Assembly (NCBI RefSeq): GCF_002920635.1
Contig: NZ_PQSR01000027.1
Span: forward strand, 1 to 64,000
DNA: 64,000 nt
Origin: Streptomyces sp. Ru72
GTDB lineage: Bacteria; Actinomycetota; Actinomycetes; Streptomycetales; Streptomycetaceae
Direction of reading: 5' to 3'
The translations under genes were made by a program, and so were the position numbers. Position 1 is the stretch's first letter. The number at the start of each line of letters is the position of its first letter. The notes under the pieces are model-generated. The model was not told the origin of the DNA, did no database searches, and was given only the letters and a program-made list of their open reading frames with translations. Shown piece after piece: positions 43,631-52,350 of this stretch.

Positions 43631-44187
43631 GCCCCGAAGTCGTACGCGACCTGCCGGACGGCGAGGAGAGGGCGGCCGCCGACGCCCGCATGCGGGAGCT
43701 GCTCTCGCGCCCGGACCCCGGCCCGCTCGGCGAGCGCCTGGCCCTGCTGCACTTCACGGGCCGCCGCACCGGGCGCCCGTACACGGTGCCCGCGGGGGTG
43801 CACAGCCTCGGCGAGGAACTGGTGGTCGCCACCGGCAGCGTCTGGCGGCTGAACTTCACCGGCGGCGCGGAGGCAGCACTCACCTTGCGCGGCCGGCTCC
43901 GCCCCGCGCGGCTGGAGTTGGTGACCGACCCGGAGCGCACGGCCCATGGCTACCTGGAGTTGTACCGCAGGTACGGGGAGGCGGCACCGCGCCGGCTGGG
44001 CATCGCGGTGCGCGGCGGCGGAACGCCCGGGCTGGAGGAGTTCCGTACGGCCGTGGGGCGCCACGGCCTGTCCCTGGTGACCGTCGTCATCCGGAGGACC
44101 GCCGACGCGTCCGGTGCGGCGGGCGCGTCGGCCCCCTCCGGCGCACCGGAAGTTTCCGAGACAGCGAACGAGAGGACCCCACGATGA
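43627..44187 (+). CDS. Deazaflavin(F420)-dependent nitroreductase-like / quinone reductase family protein
   Basis: The product has 186 residues. The short split-barrel pattern with LLHFTGRRTGRPYTVPAGVH, VVATGSVWRLNFTGG and AEAALTLRGRL fits the Ddn-type family of F420-binding reductases and related quinone reductases. The ATG overlaps the stop of the anthrone-oxygenase-like reading frame by 4 nt, and its own stop overlaps the start of the amide synthetase gene. It is thus the middle gene of a coupled trio. F420 dependence is inferred from the family; the last 35 residues are low-complexity. Confidence 0.75.
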   Translation: MSPEVVRDLPDGEERAAADARMRELLSRPDPGPLGERLALLHFTGRRTGRPYTVPAGVHSLGEELVVATGSVWRLNFTGGAEAALTLRGRLRPARLELVTDPERTAHGYLELYRRYGEAAPRRLGIAVRGGGTPGLEEFRTAVGRHGLSLVTVVIRRTADASGAAGASAPSGAPEVSETANERTPR

Positions 44188-46058
44188 GCGGACTGGCCGG
44201 CTGGGTGGACTTCGCACGGGACCTGGTGCCCGAGGCACACACCGTACGGGCCATGGCGGACACCCTGTCCCACCGGGGGCCCGACGGTGCCGGAGAGTGG
44301 ATCGAAGGGCACGCGGCGCTGGCCCACCGGCGGCTGGCGCTGCTCGACCTCGCACAGGAGCAGCAGCCCGTGGTCGTCGAGTCGGCCGGCGGGCAGCCGG
44401 TGGCGGTACTGGTCCTCGACGGCGCGATCACCAACGAGCCGGAGCTGCGGAGCGAACTGGCCGCGAAGGGCCACCGGTTCACCGGACGCGGCGGCGCCGA
44501 GGTGGCGGTGCACGCGTTCCTGGAGTGGGGGGCGGACTTCGCGGCGCGCCTGGAGGGCCTGTTCGCCCTGGCCGTGTGGGACCTGCGGCGGCAGGAGCTG
44601 CACCTGGTCCGCGACCGTCTGGGGGTCAAGCCGCTGGCGTACTTCCTGACCCCCTCCGGTGTGCTGTTCGGGTCGGAGTCCAAGGCGCTGCTGGCCCACC
44701 CCGCCGTCAAGCCGGTGGTGGACGCCGACGGGCTGCGCGAGCTGTTCGCGCACAGCCGCAAGCCCGGTACGGGCGTGTTCCAGGGCGTGTGCGAGGTGCT
44801 GCCGGGACACGTCTTGACGGTCCGTCGCAGCGGCACCGGCCGGCGGCGCTACTGGTCGCTGCCCGCCCGGCGGCACGAGGACGGTCCGGAAGCCACCGTG
44901 GCCACCGTGCGCCGGCTGCTGACGGAGGCGGTCTCCTCGCATCTGCGGGCGGACGTCCCGGTCGGCACGATGCTCTCCGGAGGCATCGACTCCAGTGCGC
45001 TCACGGCTCTCGCCTCCGGCGCGCTGTCCGCGGCCGGTGCGGGCCCCCTGCGGTCGTTCTCCGTCAACTTCACCGGATACGCGGAGAACTTCGAGCCCCA
45101 TCCGACCATGCGGGCCACCCCCGACGCGCCCTACGCAGCGCTGGCGGCGCAGCACATCGGCACCGAGCACACCGAGATCCTGCTGGACACCGCGGCGCTC
45201 TCCGACCCGCGCGTGCACGCCGCCGCCCTGCGCTGCCAGGACGCGCCCTCGCCGCTCGGCGACATGGACGTCTCGCTGCTTCTCTTCTTCGAGGCGCTGC
45301 GCGGTGCCGGGGTCACCGCCGTGCTCTCCGGGGAGACCGCGGACGAGGTGTTCAACGGCTACTTCTGGTCGTACGACCCCCGGCACAGCAACTCGACGAC
45401 CTTCCCCTGGATCTCCTTCGAGCGCGGTCACGACGCCGCGGCCGGGGGACTCGGCTGCTCTCTGGTGGACCGCTCGCTGCGCCGCGAGCTGAACTTCATG
45501 GACTACGCCGACCAGCATTACCGGGACGCGCTCGCCGAGGTCCCGCACGTGGCGGGCGAGACGCCGGCCGAGCGCCGGGCCCGGGAGATCACCTACCTGG
45601 CGCTGACCCGGTGGGCGCCGACGCACCTGGACCGGGCCGACCGGATGAGCATGGCGCACGGGGTGCAGTTGCGGCCACCGTTCTGCGACCGCGCGCTGGT
45701 GGAATACGTGTACAACGTGCCGGCCGAATTGAAGCGGGTGAACGGACAGGAGAAGAGTCTGCTGCGGGCGGCAGTCGCCGATCTCCTGCCCCGCCAGGTA
45801 CTGGAGCGGCCGAAGAGTGCCTACCCGACGGTGCAGGAGGCCGCCTACGGTGAATTCGTGCGGCGCCGGTTCGGTGAGCTGGCGAAGGACGGCTCGTCGC
45901 CGGTGGCCCCGCTGCTGGACACCGAGGCGACGAGCGCGGCACTGGACGCGGCCGGCGCGCCCAGTGGGGCCTTCGCCTGGGTGGAGCGGGCCAGCATGGA
46001 GATGGTGCTCCAGCTCAACACCTGGCTGACCACGTACGGGGTCGATCTGCGGTTGTGA
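44184..46058 (+). CDS. Asparagine-synthetase-like amide synthetase, glutaminase Cys replaced by Ser
   Basis: The product has 624 residues of the class II asparagine synthetase type. The N-terminal glutaminase domain (about 1-200) keeps SHRGPDG, and the synthetase domain has the ATP-pyrophosphatase loop SGGIDSS near residue 265 and later GETADEVFNGY. The protein begins MSGLAG in place of MCGIAG, so the nucleophile Cys that releases ammonia from glutamine is Ser. In this superfamily beta-lactam synthetase and CarA also lost it and use other amines. The FdmV enzyme of fredericamycin is the likely counterpart, making an amide from the polyketide acid. The ATG overlaps the previous stop. Confidence 0.9.
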   Translation: MSGLAGWVDFARDLVPEAHTVRAMADTLSHRGPDGAGEWIEGHAALAHRRLALLDLAQEQQPVVVESAGGQPVAVLVLDGAITNEPELRSELAAKGHRFTGRGGAEVAVHAFLEWGADFAARLEGLFALAVWDLRRQELHLVRDRLGVKPLAYFLTPSGVLFGSESKALLAHPAVKPVVDADGLRELFAHSRKPGTGVFQGVCEVLPGHVLTVRRSGTGRRRYWSLPARRHEDGPEATVATVRRLLTEAVSSHLRADVPVGTMLSGGIDSSALTALASGALSAAGAGPLRSFSVNFTGYAENFEPHPTMRATPDAPYAALAAQHIGTEHTEILLDTAALSDPRVHAAALRCQDAPSPLGDMDVSLLLFFEALRGAGVTAVLSGETADEVFNGYFWSYDPRHSNSTTFPWISFERGHDAAAGGLGCSLVDRSLRRELNFMDYADQHYRDALAEVPHVAGETPAERRAREITYLALTRWAPTHLDRADRMSMAHGVQLRPPFCDRALVEYVYNVPAELKRVNGQEKSLLRAAVADLLPRQVLERPKSAYPTVQEAAYGEFVRRRFGELAKDGSSPVAPLLDTEATSAALDAAGAPSGAFAWVERASMEMVLQLNTWLTTYGVDLRL

Positions 46059-46434
46059 GCGGGGACGCTCGGAGGTTGCCCAGGGCCCACGCGACATGTG
46101 CTCCTTGCCATACATGTGCGAGACGTAATAAGGTGCCAAGTGTCAACCACTTTGGGCCCTGGGCCTCGGGCCCCACGGTTTTGGGGATGCCCCCTTTTCG
46201 CTTCCCGGCGATCCCCCCTTTTTTGTTCATTGCCTTTCCAATAACAATTCCGCTCTGATCCATAACGGTCGAGTCGCCTGGCCGGATTTCGACCGGTAGG
46301 AAACGCGGGATTCGGCAAGTGGCGTTTGCTCCCACACGCATCGGTGTAGGAAGGAGAACAGCCGACACCATTGGCCAAACAACAAGGCCCGTCAGCTGGT
46401 GGCCTAAAAGGCGGCACACTCAGGGGGAAACTTA
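46059..46434. other. Non-coding leader region upstream of the SARP gene
   Basis: These 376 bases hold no convincing gene. They include a GC-rich inverted element (GGGCCCTGGGCCTCGGGCCCC, near 46155), a run CCCCCCTTTTTTG that could end the amide synthetase transcript, and an AT-rich stretch with AATAACAATTCCG (about 46236-46260) typical of a promoter. The SARP gene starts at GTG 46435 behind CAGGGGGAAA. Confidence 0.55.
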
Positions 46435-48399
46435 GTGATAGAGATCGGTCTGCTGGGCTCGATACGAGTGTCCAGGGACGGTGACGATGTGACACCGTCG
46501 GCACCGAAGCTGCGTCAAGTGCTGGCCCTGCTGGTACTCAACGCCAACTCACTGGTCACTGTCGACCAACTGTGCGAGGAGCTGTGGGAGGACCACCCGC
46601 CACTCAGCGCGCTGACCACCCTGCAAACCTACATCTACCAGCTGCGCCGCAGACTCCGGCTGGCCACCGGGCAGAACGGCGCACCGTTCGGATCCCGTCC
46701 ACCCCATGGGGTCCCGACCCTGCTCACCCGTGTCGGCGGATACGAACTGCGTCTGCAGGACAAGCAGAGCGTGGACGCCTACCGGTTCGAGCTGTTGGTG
46801 GAGCGAGGCAAGGCGCACCAGCGCGGCGGCGCTTTGGAAGAGGCTGCACGCGCCCTCAAGGAAGCACTGGACGTCTGGCGCGGGGCGGCCCTCGTCGACG
46901 TCAGCTCGGGCCGCCGCCTGTCGGCCTGGTCGACCCAACTCGAGGAACGACGCAAGAACGTCCTGGAGCAACGTTTCTCCTTGGAGCTCGAACTCGGACG
47001 GCACCACGTCCTTCTGGACGAGCTCGTGGAGGCGCTGGGCGACCACCCCACCCATGAGGCCTTCGCCGGGCAGCTGATGAGGGCCCTCCACCGCTGCGGA
47101 CGCCGACCCGACGCGCTGGAAGTGTTCCGTACCATCCGTGCCCGCCTCGTCGACGAACTGGGTCTGGAGCCGTCGCTCCAGCTTCAGCGACTGCACCAGG
47201 AGGTCCTCGCCGACCGAGGAGCTCTCACGGCGCCGGCCGTTCGCGGCAGGACCACCGGCTCCTCGGCGCCCCAGTCCCGGCCGGTCGCGCCGCGCCCGGC
47301 CCAACTTCCGCACGACGTGAGCGACTTCGTCGGACGCAAGCGCGAGCTGGCGCAGCTCGAGACCTTCCTCGGTGGTGACTGGGCCGGTACGGGCATGCGA
47401 GTGGTGGAGGTCCACGGGCCGCCCGGGGTCGGCAAGAGCGCCTTCGCCATTCGCGCCGCGCACCGCCTGCGTCCGCTCTTCCCCGACGGGCAGCTGTTCG
47501 TCGACCTCTCCACGGTGGGCGACGGCAAGGAGCAGCTCACGGACGTGCTGTCCGCCTGTCTCAGTGCCTGTGGGATCGCGCGGGAGAAGCAGCCCACCGG
47601 GCTCGACGAGCTCAGCCGGCTGTTCCGCAGCTGGACCGCGGACCGCAGGGTGCTCGTGGTGGTCGACGACGTGCTCACCGCGTCCCAGCTGCGTGCCGTG
47701 ATGCCCGGTGGTGCGGGTTGCGCGGTGATCGCCACCAACCGCTACCGGGCACACAGCCTGTCCACCGGGCGGAAGATAGTGCTGCCCGCCCTGTCCACCG
47801 AGGAGTCCCTGCAGTTGTACGACCGCATCGCGCAGGACCGCAGGCCGCGCGAGGACAGGACGGCCGTGCACGAGCTGATCGGTATGAGCGAGGGGCTGCC
47901 GTTGGTGGTGCGGGCCGTGGCCGGGCGACTGGCGGACCGGCCGTGCTGGCCGGCCCGGCGGCTCGTCGACCGGCTGCGCACCAACCAACGGCTGCTGCTG
48001 GAACTCCCGGCGGGCACCCAGTCGCTGATGAGCACAGTCGCCCTCAGTTACCGCCATCTGCCCGGCCCCTCCCAGGAGTTGCTGCACCTCCTGTTGCGCC
48101 GCAACCGGCCCCGCTGGCGCATCGACGAGGTCCGCGCCCTGCTGCCGGCCCGCACCGACGACACCGAGACACTGCTGGAGTACCTGGTGGACGTCCATCT
48201 GGTCCAGGAGTTCCTGCCCCCGGACGGCGAGCCGGTGTACGCCGTGCCCGCGCTCACCCGGCAGGTCCTCCTCCAGTTGCTGTCCGGTGCGGGCGGCGCC
48301 GAGAAGAACGGCGCGGTGCACTCGGGCCCCGCGGACCCGGTGGCCGGCCGGCGCACCGGACCCGTCACGCTCGTGAAGACAGCGGCTCCCGGCGCCTGA
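46435..48399 (+). CDS. SARP-family activator with BTAD and NB-ARC domains (AfsR-like)
   Basis: The product has 654 residues. The N-terminal OmpR-like DNA-binding domain (EIGLLGSIRVSRDG, then TVDQLCEELW) is followed by the BTAD bacterial transcriptional activation domain (about 110-260; VDAYRFELLVERG) and an NB-ARC ATPase with Walker A GPPGVGKS and Walker B VLVVVDD. The C-terminal tetratricopeptide part of AfsR is missing, so this is a medium-length SARP. SARPs bind 11-bp direct repeats near -35 and recruit RNA polymerase. One such array lies 45 bp before the PKS operon directly downstream. The GTG at 46435 is the family start. Confidence 0.92.
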   Translation: MIEIGLLGSIRVSRDGDDVTPSAPKLRQVLALLVLNANSLVTVDQLCEELWEDHPPLSALTTLQTYIYQLRRRLRLATGQNGAPFGSRPPHGVPTLLTRVGGYELRLQDKQSVDAYRFELLVERGKAHQRGGALEEAARALKEALDVWRGAALVDVSSGRRLSAWSTQLEERRKNVLEQRFSLELELGRHHVLLDELVEALGDHPTHEAFAGQLMRALHRCGRRPDALEVFRTIRARLVDELGLEPSLQLQRLHQEVLADRGALTAPAVRGRTTGSSAPQSRPVAPRPAQLPHDVSDFVGRKRELAQLETFLGGDWAGTGMRVVEVHGPPGVGKSAFAIRAAHRLRPLFPDGQLFVDLSTVGDGKEQLTDVLSACLSACGIAREKQPTGLDELSRLFRSWTADRRVLVVVDDVLTASQLRAVMPGGAGCAVIATNRYRAHSLSTGRKIVLPALSTEESLQLYDRIAQDRRPREDRTAVHELIGMSEGLPLVVRAVAGRLADRPCWPARRLVDRLRTNQRLLLELPAGTQSLMSTVALSYRHLPGPSQELLHLLLRRNRPRWRIDEVRALLPARTDDTETLLEYLVDVHLVQEFLPPDGEPVYAVPALTRQVLLQLLSGAGGAEKNGAVHSGPADPVAGRRTGPVTLVKTAAPGA

Positions 48400-48569
48400 G
48401 CGGCTCCGGGGAGGTGCGGAGGCCCGCCTGAGAACCTCCCCGGACCCGCTCAGCCACCCACGCGCGCGTCAACGGCCCGTCGCACCCCGGTGCGGCGGGC
48501 CGCAGTGCTGTGCCCGCGTCCGGCCGCCGTGCCGTCCCCCAAGACCGGCCGGTCAGACGCCAAGCGGTT

Positions 48570-48602
48570 CTCCAGAGGCCCTCCAGACTGCCTCGACCCG
48601 GT
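48570..48602 (+). promoter_or_regulatory. Three 11-bp direct repeats, candidate SARP binding site
   Basis: CTCCAGAGGCC, CTCCAGACTGC and CTCGACCCGGT follow head to tail, sharing CTCcAg/CTCgAc at an exact 11-bp step, the helical period of SARP sites. They end 44 bp before the GTG of the TcmI-type cyclase gene that opens the core PKS operon; a TAAGAA element follows downstream and may serve as -10. Confidence 0.6.
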
Positions 48603-48646
48603 CCGACCAGGGTGAACGCCTAAGAAGACAAGCCCGGGAGGACACC

Positions 48647-49018
48647 GTGCACCGAACGCTGATCGTGGCCAGGATGAACCTCGCCGACGCCCAGGGCGTC
48701 GCACAGGTCTTCGCTGATTCGGACAGCACCGAACTGCCGCACATGGTGGGCGTGTCGCGGCGCACGCTGTTCGCGTTCCACGACCTGTACTTCCACCTCG
48801 TGGAGGCGGACCAGGACATCGCGCCGAACCTCTACAAGGCGCGCAGCCACCCGCTCTACAACGAGATCAACACCCGCCTCGGCGAGTTCATCTCGCCCTA
48901 CGACCCGAACTGGCGAGAGCCCAAGGACGCGATGGCCGTGCCCTTCTACTCCTGGACCCCGCAGCAGGGCCCCGCCATCACCGCGCCGAGCGCCGCGAAC
49001 CTCGGCGGCGCCAAGTGA
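48647..49018 (+). CDS. TcmI-type polyketide cyclase
   Basis: The product has 123 residues. It begins HRTLIVARMNLADAQ, with the ferredoxin-like alpha+beta fold of the TcmI family, and keeps RTLFAFHDLYFHLVE. TcmI closes the last ring in tetracenomycin; homologues in pentangular pathways close later rings. The GTG at 48647 follows GGGAGGA. It is the first gene of a tightly packed run (with cupin, KS-alpha and KS-beta overlapping by 4 nt in each case), which is the core PKS operon under the candidate SARP box. Confidence 0.9.
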   Translation: MHRTLIVARMNLADAQGVAQVFADSDSTELPHMVGVSRRTLFAFHDLYFHLVEADQDIAPNLYKARSHPLYNEINTRLGEFISPYDPNWREPKDAMAVPFYSWTPQQGPAITAPSAANLGGAK

Positions 49019-49443
49019 GCGCCCCCGCCACGACCAAGGTGCACGTGGACACGGTCCCCGCCAACACCAAGCGCGGCGGCGACATCCGCGTCACGCTCAG
49101 CCCCCGCACGGTCGGCTGCAGCTCGGGCTTCGGCGGGGTGCTGCGGCTGGCCCCCGGCGATTACGTCACCGAGCATCTGCACCCGTACTCCGAGGAGTTC
49201 CTGCACGTGGTCCAGGGCCGGCTGGAGATGCGGCTGGACGGCGTCCCCGTGACGCTCGGCCCCGGAGACTCGCTGCTGGTGCCCATCGGCGTCCGCCACC
49301 GGCTCGTGAACACCGGTACCGTTCCGGCCGAAGTGGTCTTCCACCTCTCCCCGCTCGCGCCCCGCCCGGAACTCGGCCACGTCGACACCGAGCAGCCGCT
49401 CGACGAGGCCGCCGGCAACCCGGACGTCGGGGAGGCCCGGTGA
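49015..49443 (+). CDS. Cupin-domain polyketide cyclase
   Basis: The product has 142 residues with the two cupin motifs: LAPGDYVTEHLHPYSEEFLHV (G(X)5HXH pattern) and PGDSLLVPIGVRHRLVN. Cupin proteins beside TcmI-type cyclases occur in pentangular polyketide clusters, where they help the first or later ring closures. GTG at 49015 overlaps the stop of the TcmI-type gene, and the cupin stop overlaps the KS-alpha start. The histidines for metal binding (HLH and RHR) are present. Confidence 0.88.
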   Translation: MSAPATTKVHVDTVPANTKRGGDIRVTLSPRTVGCSSGFGGVLRLAPGDYVTEHLHPYSEEFLHVVQGRLEMRLDGVPVTLGPGDSLLVPIGVRHRLVNTGTVPAEVVFHLSPLAPRPELGHVDTEQPLDEAAGNPDVGEAR

Positions 49444-50759
49444 GCCGCCCGACGCGCCGCGCGGTCATCACCGGGGTGGGCGCCGTCGCACCCGGCGGAC
49501 ACGGCCGCGAGGCCTACTGGGACCTGCTCACCTCCGGACGCACCGCGACCCGCCGGATCAGCCTGTTCGACCCCGCCGGGTTCCGGTCCCAGGTGGCTGC
49601 CGAGTGCGACTTCGACCCGCTCGCCGCCGGGCTCACCCCGCAGGACGCCCGCCGCATGGACCGGGCGGCCCAGTTCGCGGTCGTCGCAGCCCGGGAGGCC
49701 GTCGAGGACAGCGGCATCGAGCTGCCCGGCGGTGATCCGGGCCGGGTCGGGGTGAGCATCGGCAGTGCCGTCGGCTGCACGATGGGCCTGGAGGAGGAGT
49801 ACGCGGTGCTCTCCGACGGAGGCCGCGACTGGCTGGTCGACCACAGCTACGGCGTACCGCACCTCTACGGCTACATGGTGCCCAGTACCCTCGCCGTCGA
49901 GGTCGCCCGGCAGGCCGGCGCCGAGGGACCGGTCGCGCTGATCTCCACCGGCTGCACCTCGGGCCTCGACGCCATCGGACACGCCGTCCAGCTGATCGAG
50001 GAGGGTGCCGTCGACGCCGTGCTCGCCGGCGCGACCGACGCTCCGCTGTCGCCGATCACGTCCGCCTGCTTCGACGCGATCAAGGCCACGACCCCCAACA
50101 ACGACGATCCCGCCCACGCCTCCCGTCCCTTCGACGGGCGGCGCGACGGCTTCGTCCTCGGTGAGGGCTCGGCCGTGATGGTCATCGAGGAGGCCGAGTC
50201 CGCCAGGCGCCGCGGCGCCACCGTGTACGCCGAGGTCCTCGGCTTCGCGGGGCGCAGCAACGCCTTCCACATGACCGGCCTCAAGCCGGACGGCCGCGAG
50301 ATGGCCGAGGCGATCCGGGTCGCCCTGGACCGGGCCCGCCTGGATCCCGGCGACATCGACTACATCAACGCCCACGGCTCGGGCACCAAGCAGAACGACC
50401 GGCACGAGACGGCCGCGTTCAAGCGCAGCCTCGGCCGGCGCGCCCACGAGGTGCCCGTCAGCTCCATCAAGTCGATGATCGGGCACTCGCTCGGCGCGAT
50501 CGGCTCCCTGGAGATCGCCGCCTGCGCGCTCGCGCTGCGCCACCAGGTCGTCCCGCCCACCGCCAACCTGTCCGTCGCCGACCCCGAGTGCGACCTGGAC
50601 TACGTCCCGGTGACGGCGCGCGAGCACCGCATGGAGCGGGTGCTCAGCGTCGGCAGCGGCTTCGGCGGCTTCCAGACCGCGATGGTGCTGGGCCGGCCCG
50701 CCGAGACCCGGCCGCGGGCGGCCCGGGCCGGCACCGGCACCCGCGAGGAGGCGGCATGA
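49440..50759 (+). CDS. Type II PKS ketosynthase, KS-alpha
   Basis: The product has 439 residues. The nucleophile is Cys172 in STGCTSGLD, and the histidine motifs are NAHGSGTKQND and GHSLGAIGS. This is the condensing subunit of the minimal type II PKS and pairs with KS-beta encoded directly downstream (4-nt overlap). It extends an ACP-bound chain with malonyl units. The GTG at 49440 overlaps the cupin stop. The C-terminal 30 residues are Arg/Ala-rich and are not part of the fold. Chain length cannot be read directly from sequence by eye. Confidence 0.96.
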   Translation: MSRPTRRAVITGVGAVAPGGHGREAYWDLLTSGRTATRRISLFDPAGFRSQVAAECDFDPLAAGLTPQDARRMDRAAQFAVVAAREAVEDSGIELPGGDPGRVGVSIGSAVGCTMGLEEEYAVLSDGGRDWLVDHSYGVPHLYGYMVPSTLAVEVARQAGAEGPVALISTGCTSGLDAIGHAVQLIEEGAVDAVLAGATDAPLSPITSACFDAIKATTPNNDDPAHASRPFDGRRDGFVLGEGSAVMVIEEAESARRRGATVYAEVLGFAGRSNAFHMTGLKPDGREMAEAIRVALDRARLDPGDIDYINAHGSGTKQNDRHETAAFKRSLGRRAHEVPVSSIKSMIGHSLGAIGSLEIAACALALRHQVVPPTANLSVADPECDLDYVPVTAREHRMERVLSVGSGFGGFQTAMVLGRPAETRPRAARAGTGTREEAA

Positions 50760-52048
50760 GCGCGTCCGGCATACTTCCCGGCCACCGGAGCCGGGCCGTG
50801 GTCACCGGGCTCGGTGTGGTCGCACCGACCGGCATCGGCGCGGACCGGCACTGGGAGTCGGTGCTCGCGGGCAAGAGCGGCCTCGGGCGGATCACCCGGT
50901 TCGACCCGACCGGCTATCCCGTCCGCATCGGCGGCGAAGTGCCCGGATTCCGGGCCTCCGAGCAGATACCCGGGCGACTGGTCAAGCAGACCGACCGGTT
51001 CACGCACTTCGCCCTGGCGGCCGCCGACGCCGCCCTCGCGGACGCCGCCGCCGATCCGGCCCGGCTGCCGGAGTACGAGATGGCGGTCGTGACGGCGAGT
51101 TCGTCCGGCGGCACCGAGTTCGGCCAGCACGAGATGGAGAACCTCTACCAGCAGGGGTCGTCCTGGGTGGGCGCCTACCAGTCGATCGCCTGGTTCTACG
51201 CGGCCACCACCGGGCAGGTGTCCATCCGGCACGGCATGCGGGGCCCCTGCGGAGTGATCTGCTGCGAGCAGGCCGGCGGCCTCGACGCACTCGGCCAGTC
51301 CCGCCGGCTGCTGGACACCGGTTCGCGGCTGGTGCTCAGCGGCGGCACCGACGCCTCCCTGTGCCCGTACGGCCTGGTCGCCCAGATGACCTCGGGGAAG
51401 CTGTCCACCGAGGACGACCCGGCGCGCGCCTACCTGCCCTTCGACGCCGCAGCCTCGGGCTTCGTCCCCGGCGAGGGCGGCGCCATGCTCGTCGTGGAGA
51501 GCGCCGAGGGAGCCCGCGAGCGCGGTGTCCCGGTCTACGGCGAACTGATCGGCTACGCAGCGGGTTTCGACCCGACCGCCGGGACCCGCCCGGCGGAGGG
51601 GACAGCCGTCCGCGCCGGGCGGCACTCCGTGCTCGCGTCCGTCATCCGGCGGGCGCTCGCCGACGCCCGGCTGGAGGCGGGGCGGATCGACATGGTCTTC
51701 GCGGACGCCGCGGGGGTGCCCGCCGACGACCTCGCCGAGGCGCGGGCGATCACGGAGGTCTTCGGTCCCGGCGCGGTGCCCGTGACCGCGCCGAAGACGC
51801 TCACCGGGCGGCTGTACGCGGGCGGTGCGGCCCTCGACGTGGCGACCGCGCTGCTCGCCCTGTCCGCCGGAGTCGTACCGCACACCGCCGGGCTGGGCCG
51901 CACCGCCGAAGGCTGCGAGATCGACCTCGTCGTGGGCCACCCACGCCGCACCGAGCCGCGCACCGCCCTGGTCCTCGCCCGCGGACACGGCGGATTCACC
52001 TCCGCGCTGGTCGTCGGCGCCCCGAACCGCGACGACCTCAAGAAGTGA
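50756..52048 (+). CDS. Type II PKS chain-length factor, KS-beta
   Basis: The product has 430 residues and is homologous to KS-alpha, but the active-site Cys is replaced by Gln in CCEQAGGLDA, the signature of chain-length factors, which decarboxylate malonyl-ACP and set chain length. The ATG overlaps the KS-alpha stop by 4 nt for equimolar expression. The heterodimer tunnel residues would define the number of acetate units; by analogy with the surrounding cyclases a 24- to 30-carbon chain is expected, but this has not been measured. Confidence 0.95.
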   Translation: MSASGILPGHRSRAVVTGLGVVAPTGIGADRHWESVLAGKSGLGRITRFDPTGYPVRIGGEVPGFRASEQIPGRLVKQTDRFTHFALAAADAALADAAADPARLPEYEMAVVTASSSGGTEFGQHEMENLYQQGSSWVGAYQSIAWFYAATTGQVSIRHGMRGPCGVICCEQAGGLDALGQSRRLLDTGSRLVLSGGTDASLCPYGLVAQMTSGKLSTEDDPARAYLPFDAAASGFVPGEGGAMLVVESAEGARERGVPVYGELIGYAAGFDPTAGTRPAEGTAVRAGRHSVLASVIRRALADARLEAGRIDMVFADAAGVPADDLAEARAITEVFGPGAVPVTAPKTLTGRLYAGGAALDVATALLALSAGVVPHTAGLGRTAEGCEIDLVVGHPRRTEPRTALVLARGHGGFTSALVVGAPNRDDLKK

Positions 52049-52086
52049 CCGACACCGAACGCACGACGACTGGAAGGCAGTTCGCC

Positions 52087-52350
52087 ATGGCCGAGTTCAC
52101 TCTCGACGACATCAAGCGGATCCTGCTCGCGAGCGCGGGCGCCGACGAACAGACGGACCTCGACGGCGCGGACTTCGCCGACACGGCGTTCGCGAACCTC
52201 GGGTACGACTCCCTCGCCCTGCTGGAGCTCACCAACCGCATCGAGCGCGAGTACGGCATCGAGATCCCCGACGGCGACCTGGAACACACCCAGACCCCGC
52301 GCGAGGCCCTCGCCTACGTGCGGGCCCGGCTGGCGGAGGTGCGCGTCTGA
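52087..52350 (+). CDS. Acyl carrier protein of the type II PKS
   Basis: The product has 87 residues. The attachment motif is GYDSLALLEL, with the serine taking the 4'-phosphopantetheine arm. The acidic helix II and the C-terminal ARLAEVRV are typical. It carries the growing chain between KS, ketoreductase and cyclases. It follows KS-beta by 38 bp, and its TGA overlaps the ATG of the cyclase-ketoreductase gene, so it is coupled to that gene. ATG at 52087 follows TGGAAGG. Confidence 0.96.
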   Translation: MAEFTLDDIKRILLASAGADEQTDLDGADFADTAFANLGYDSLALLELTNRIEREYGIEIPDGDLEHTQTPREALAYVRARLAEVRV

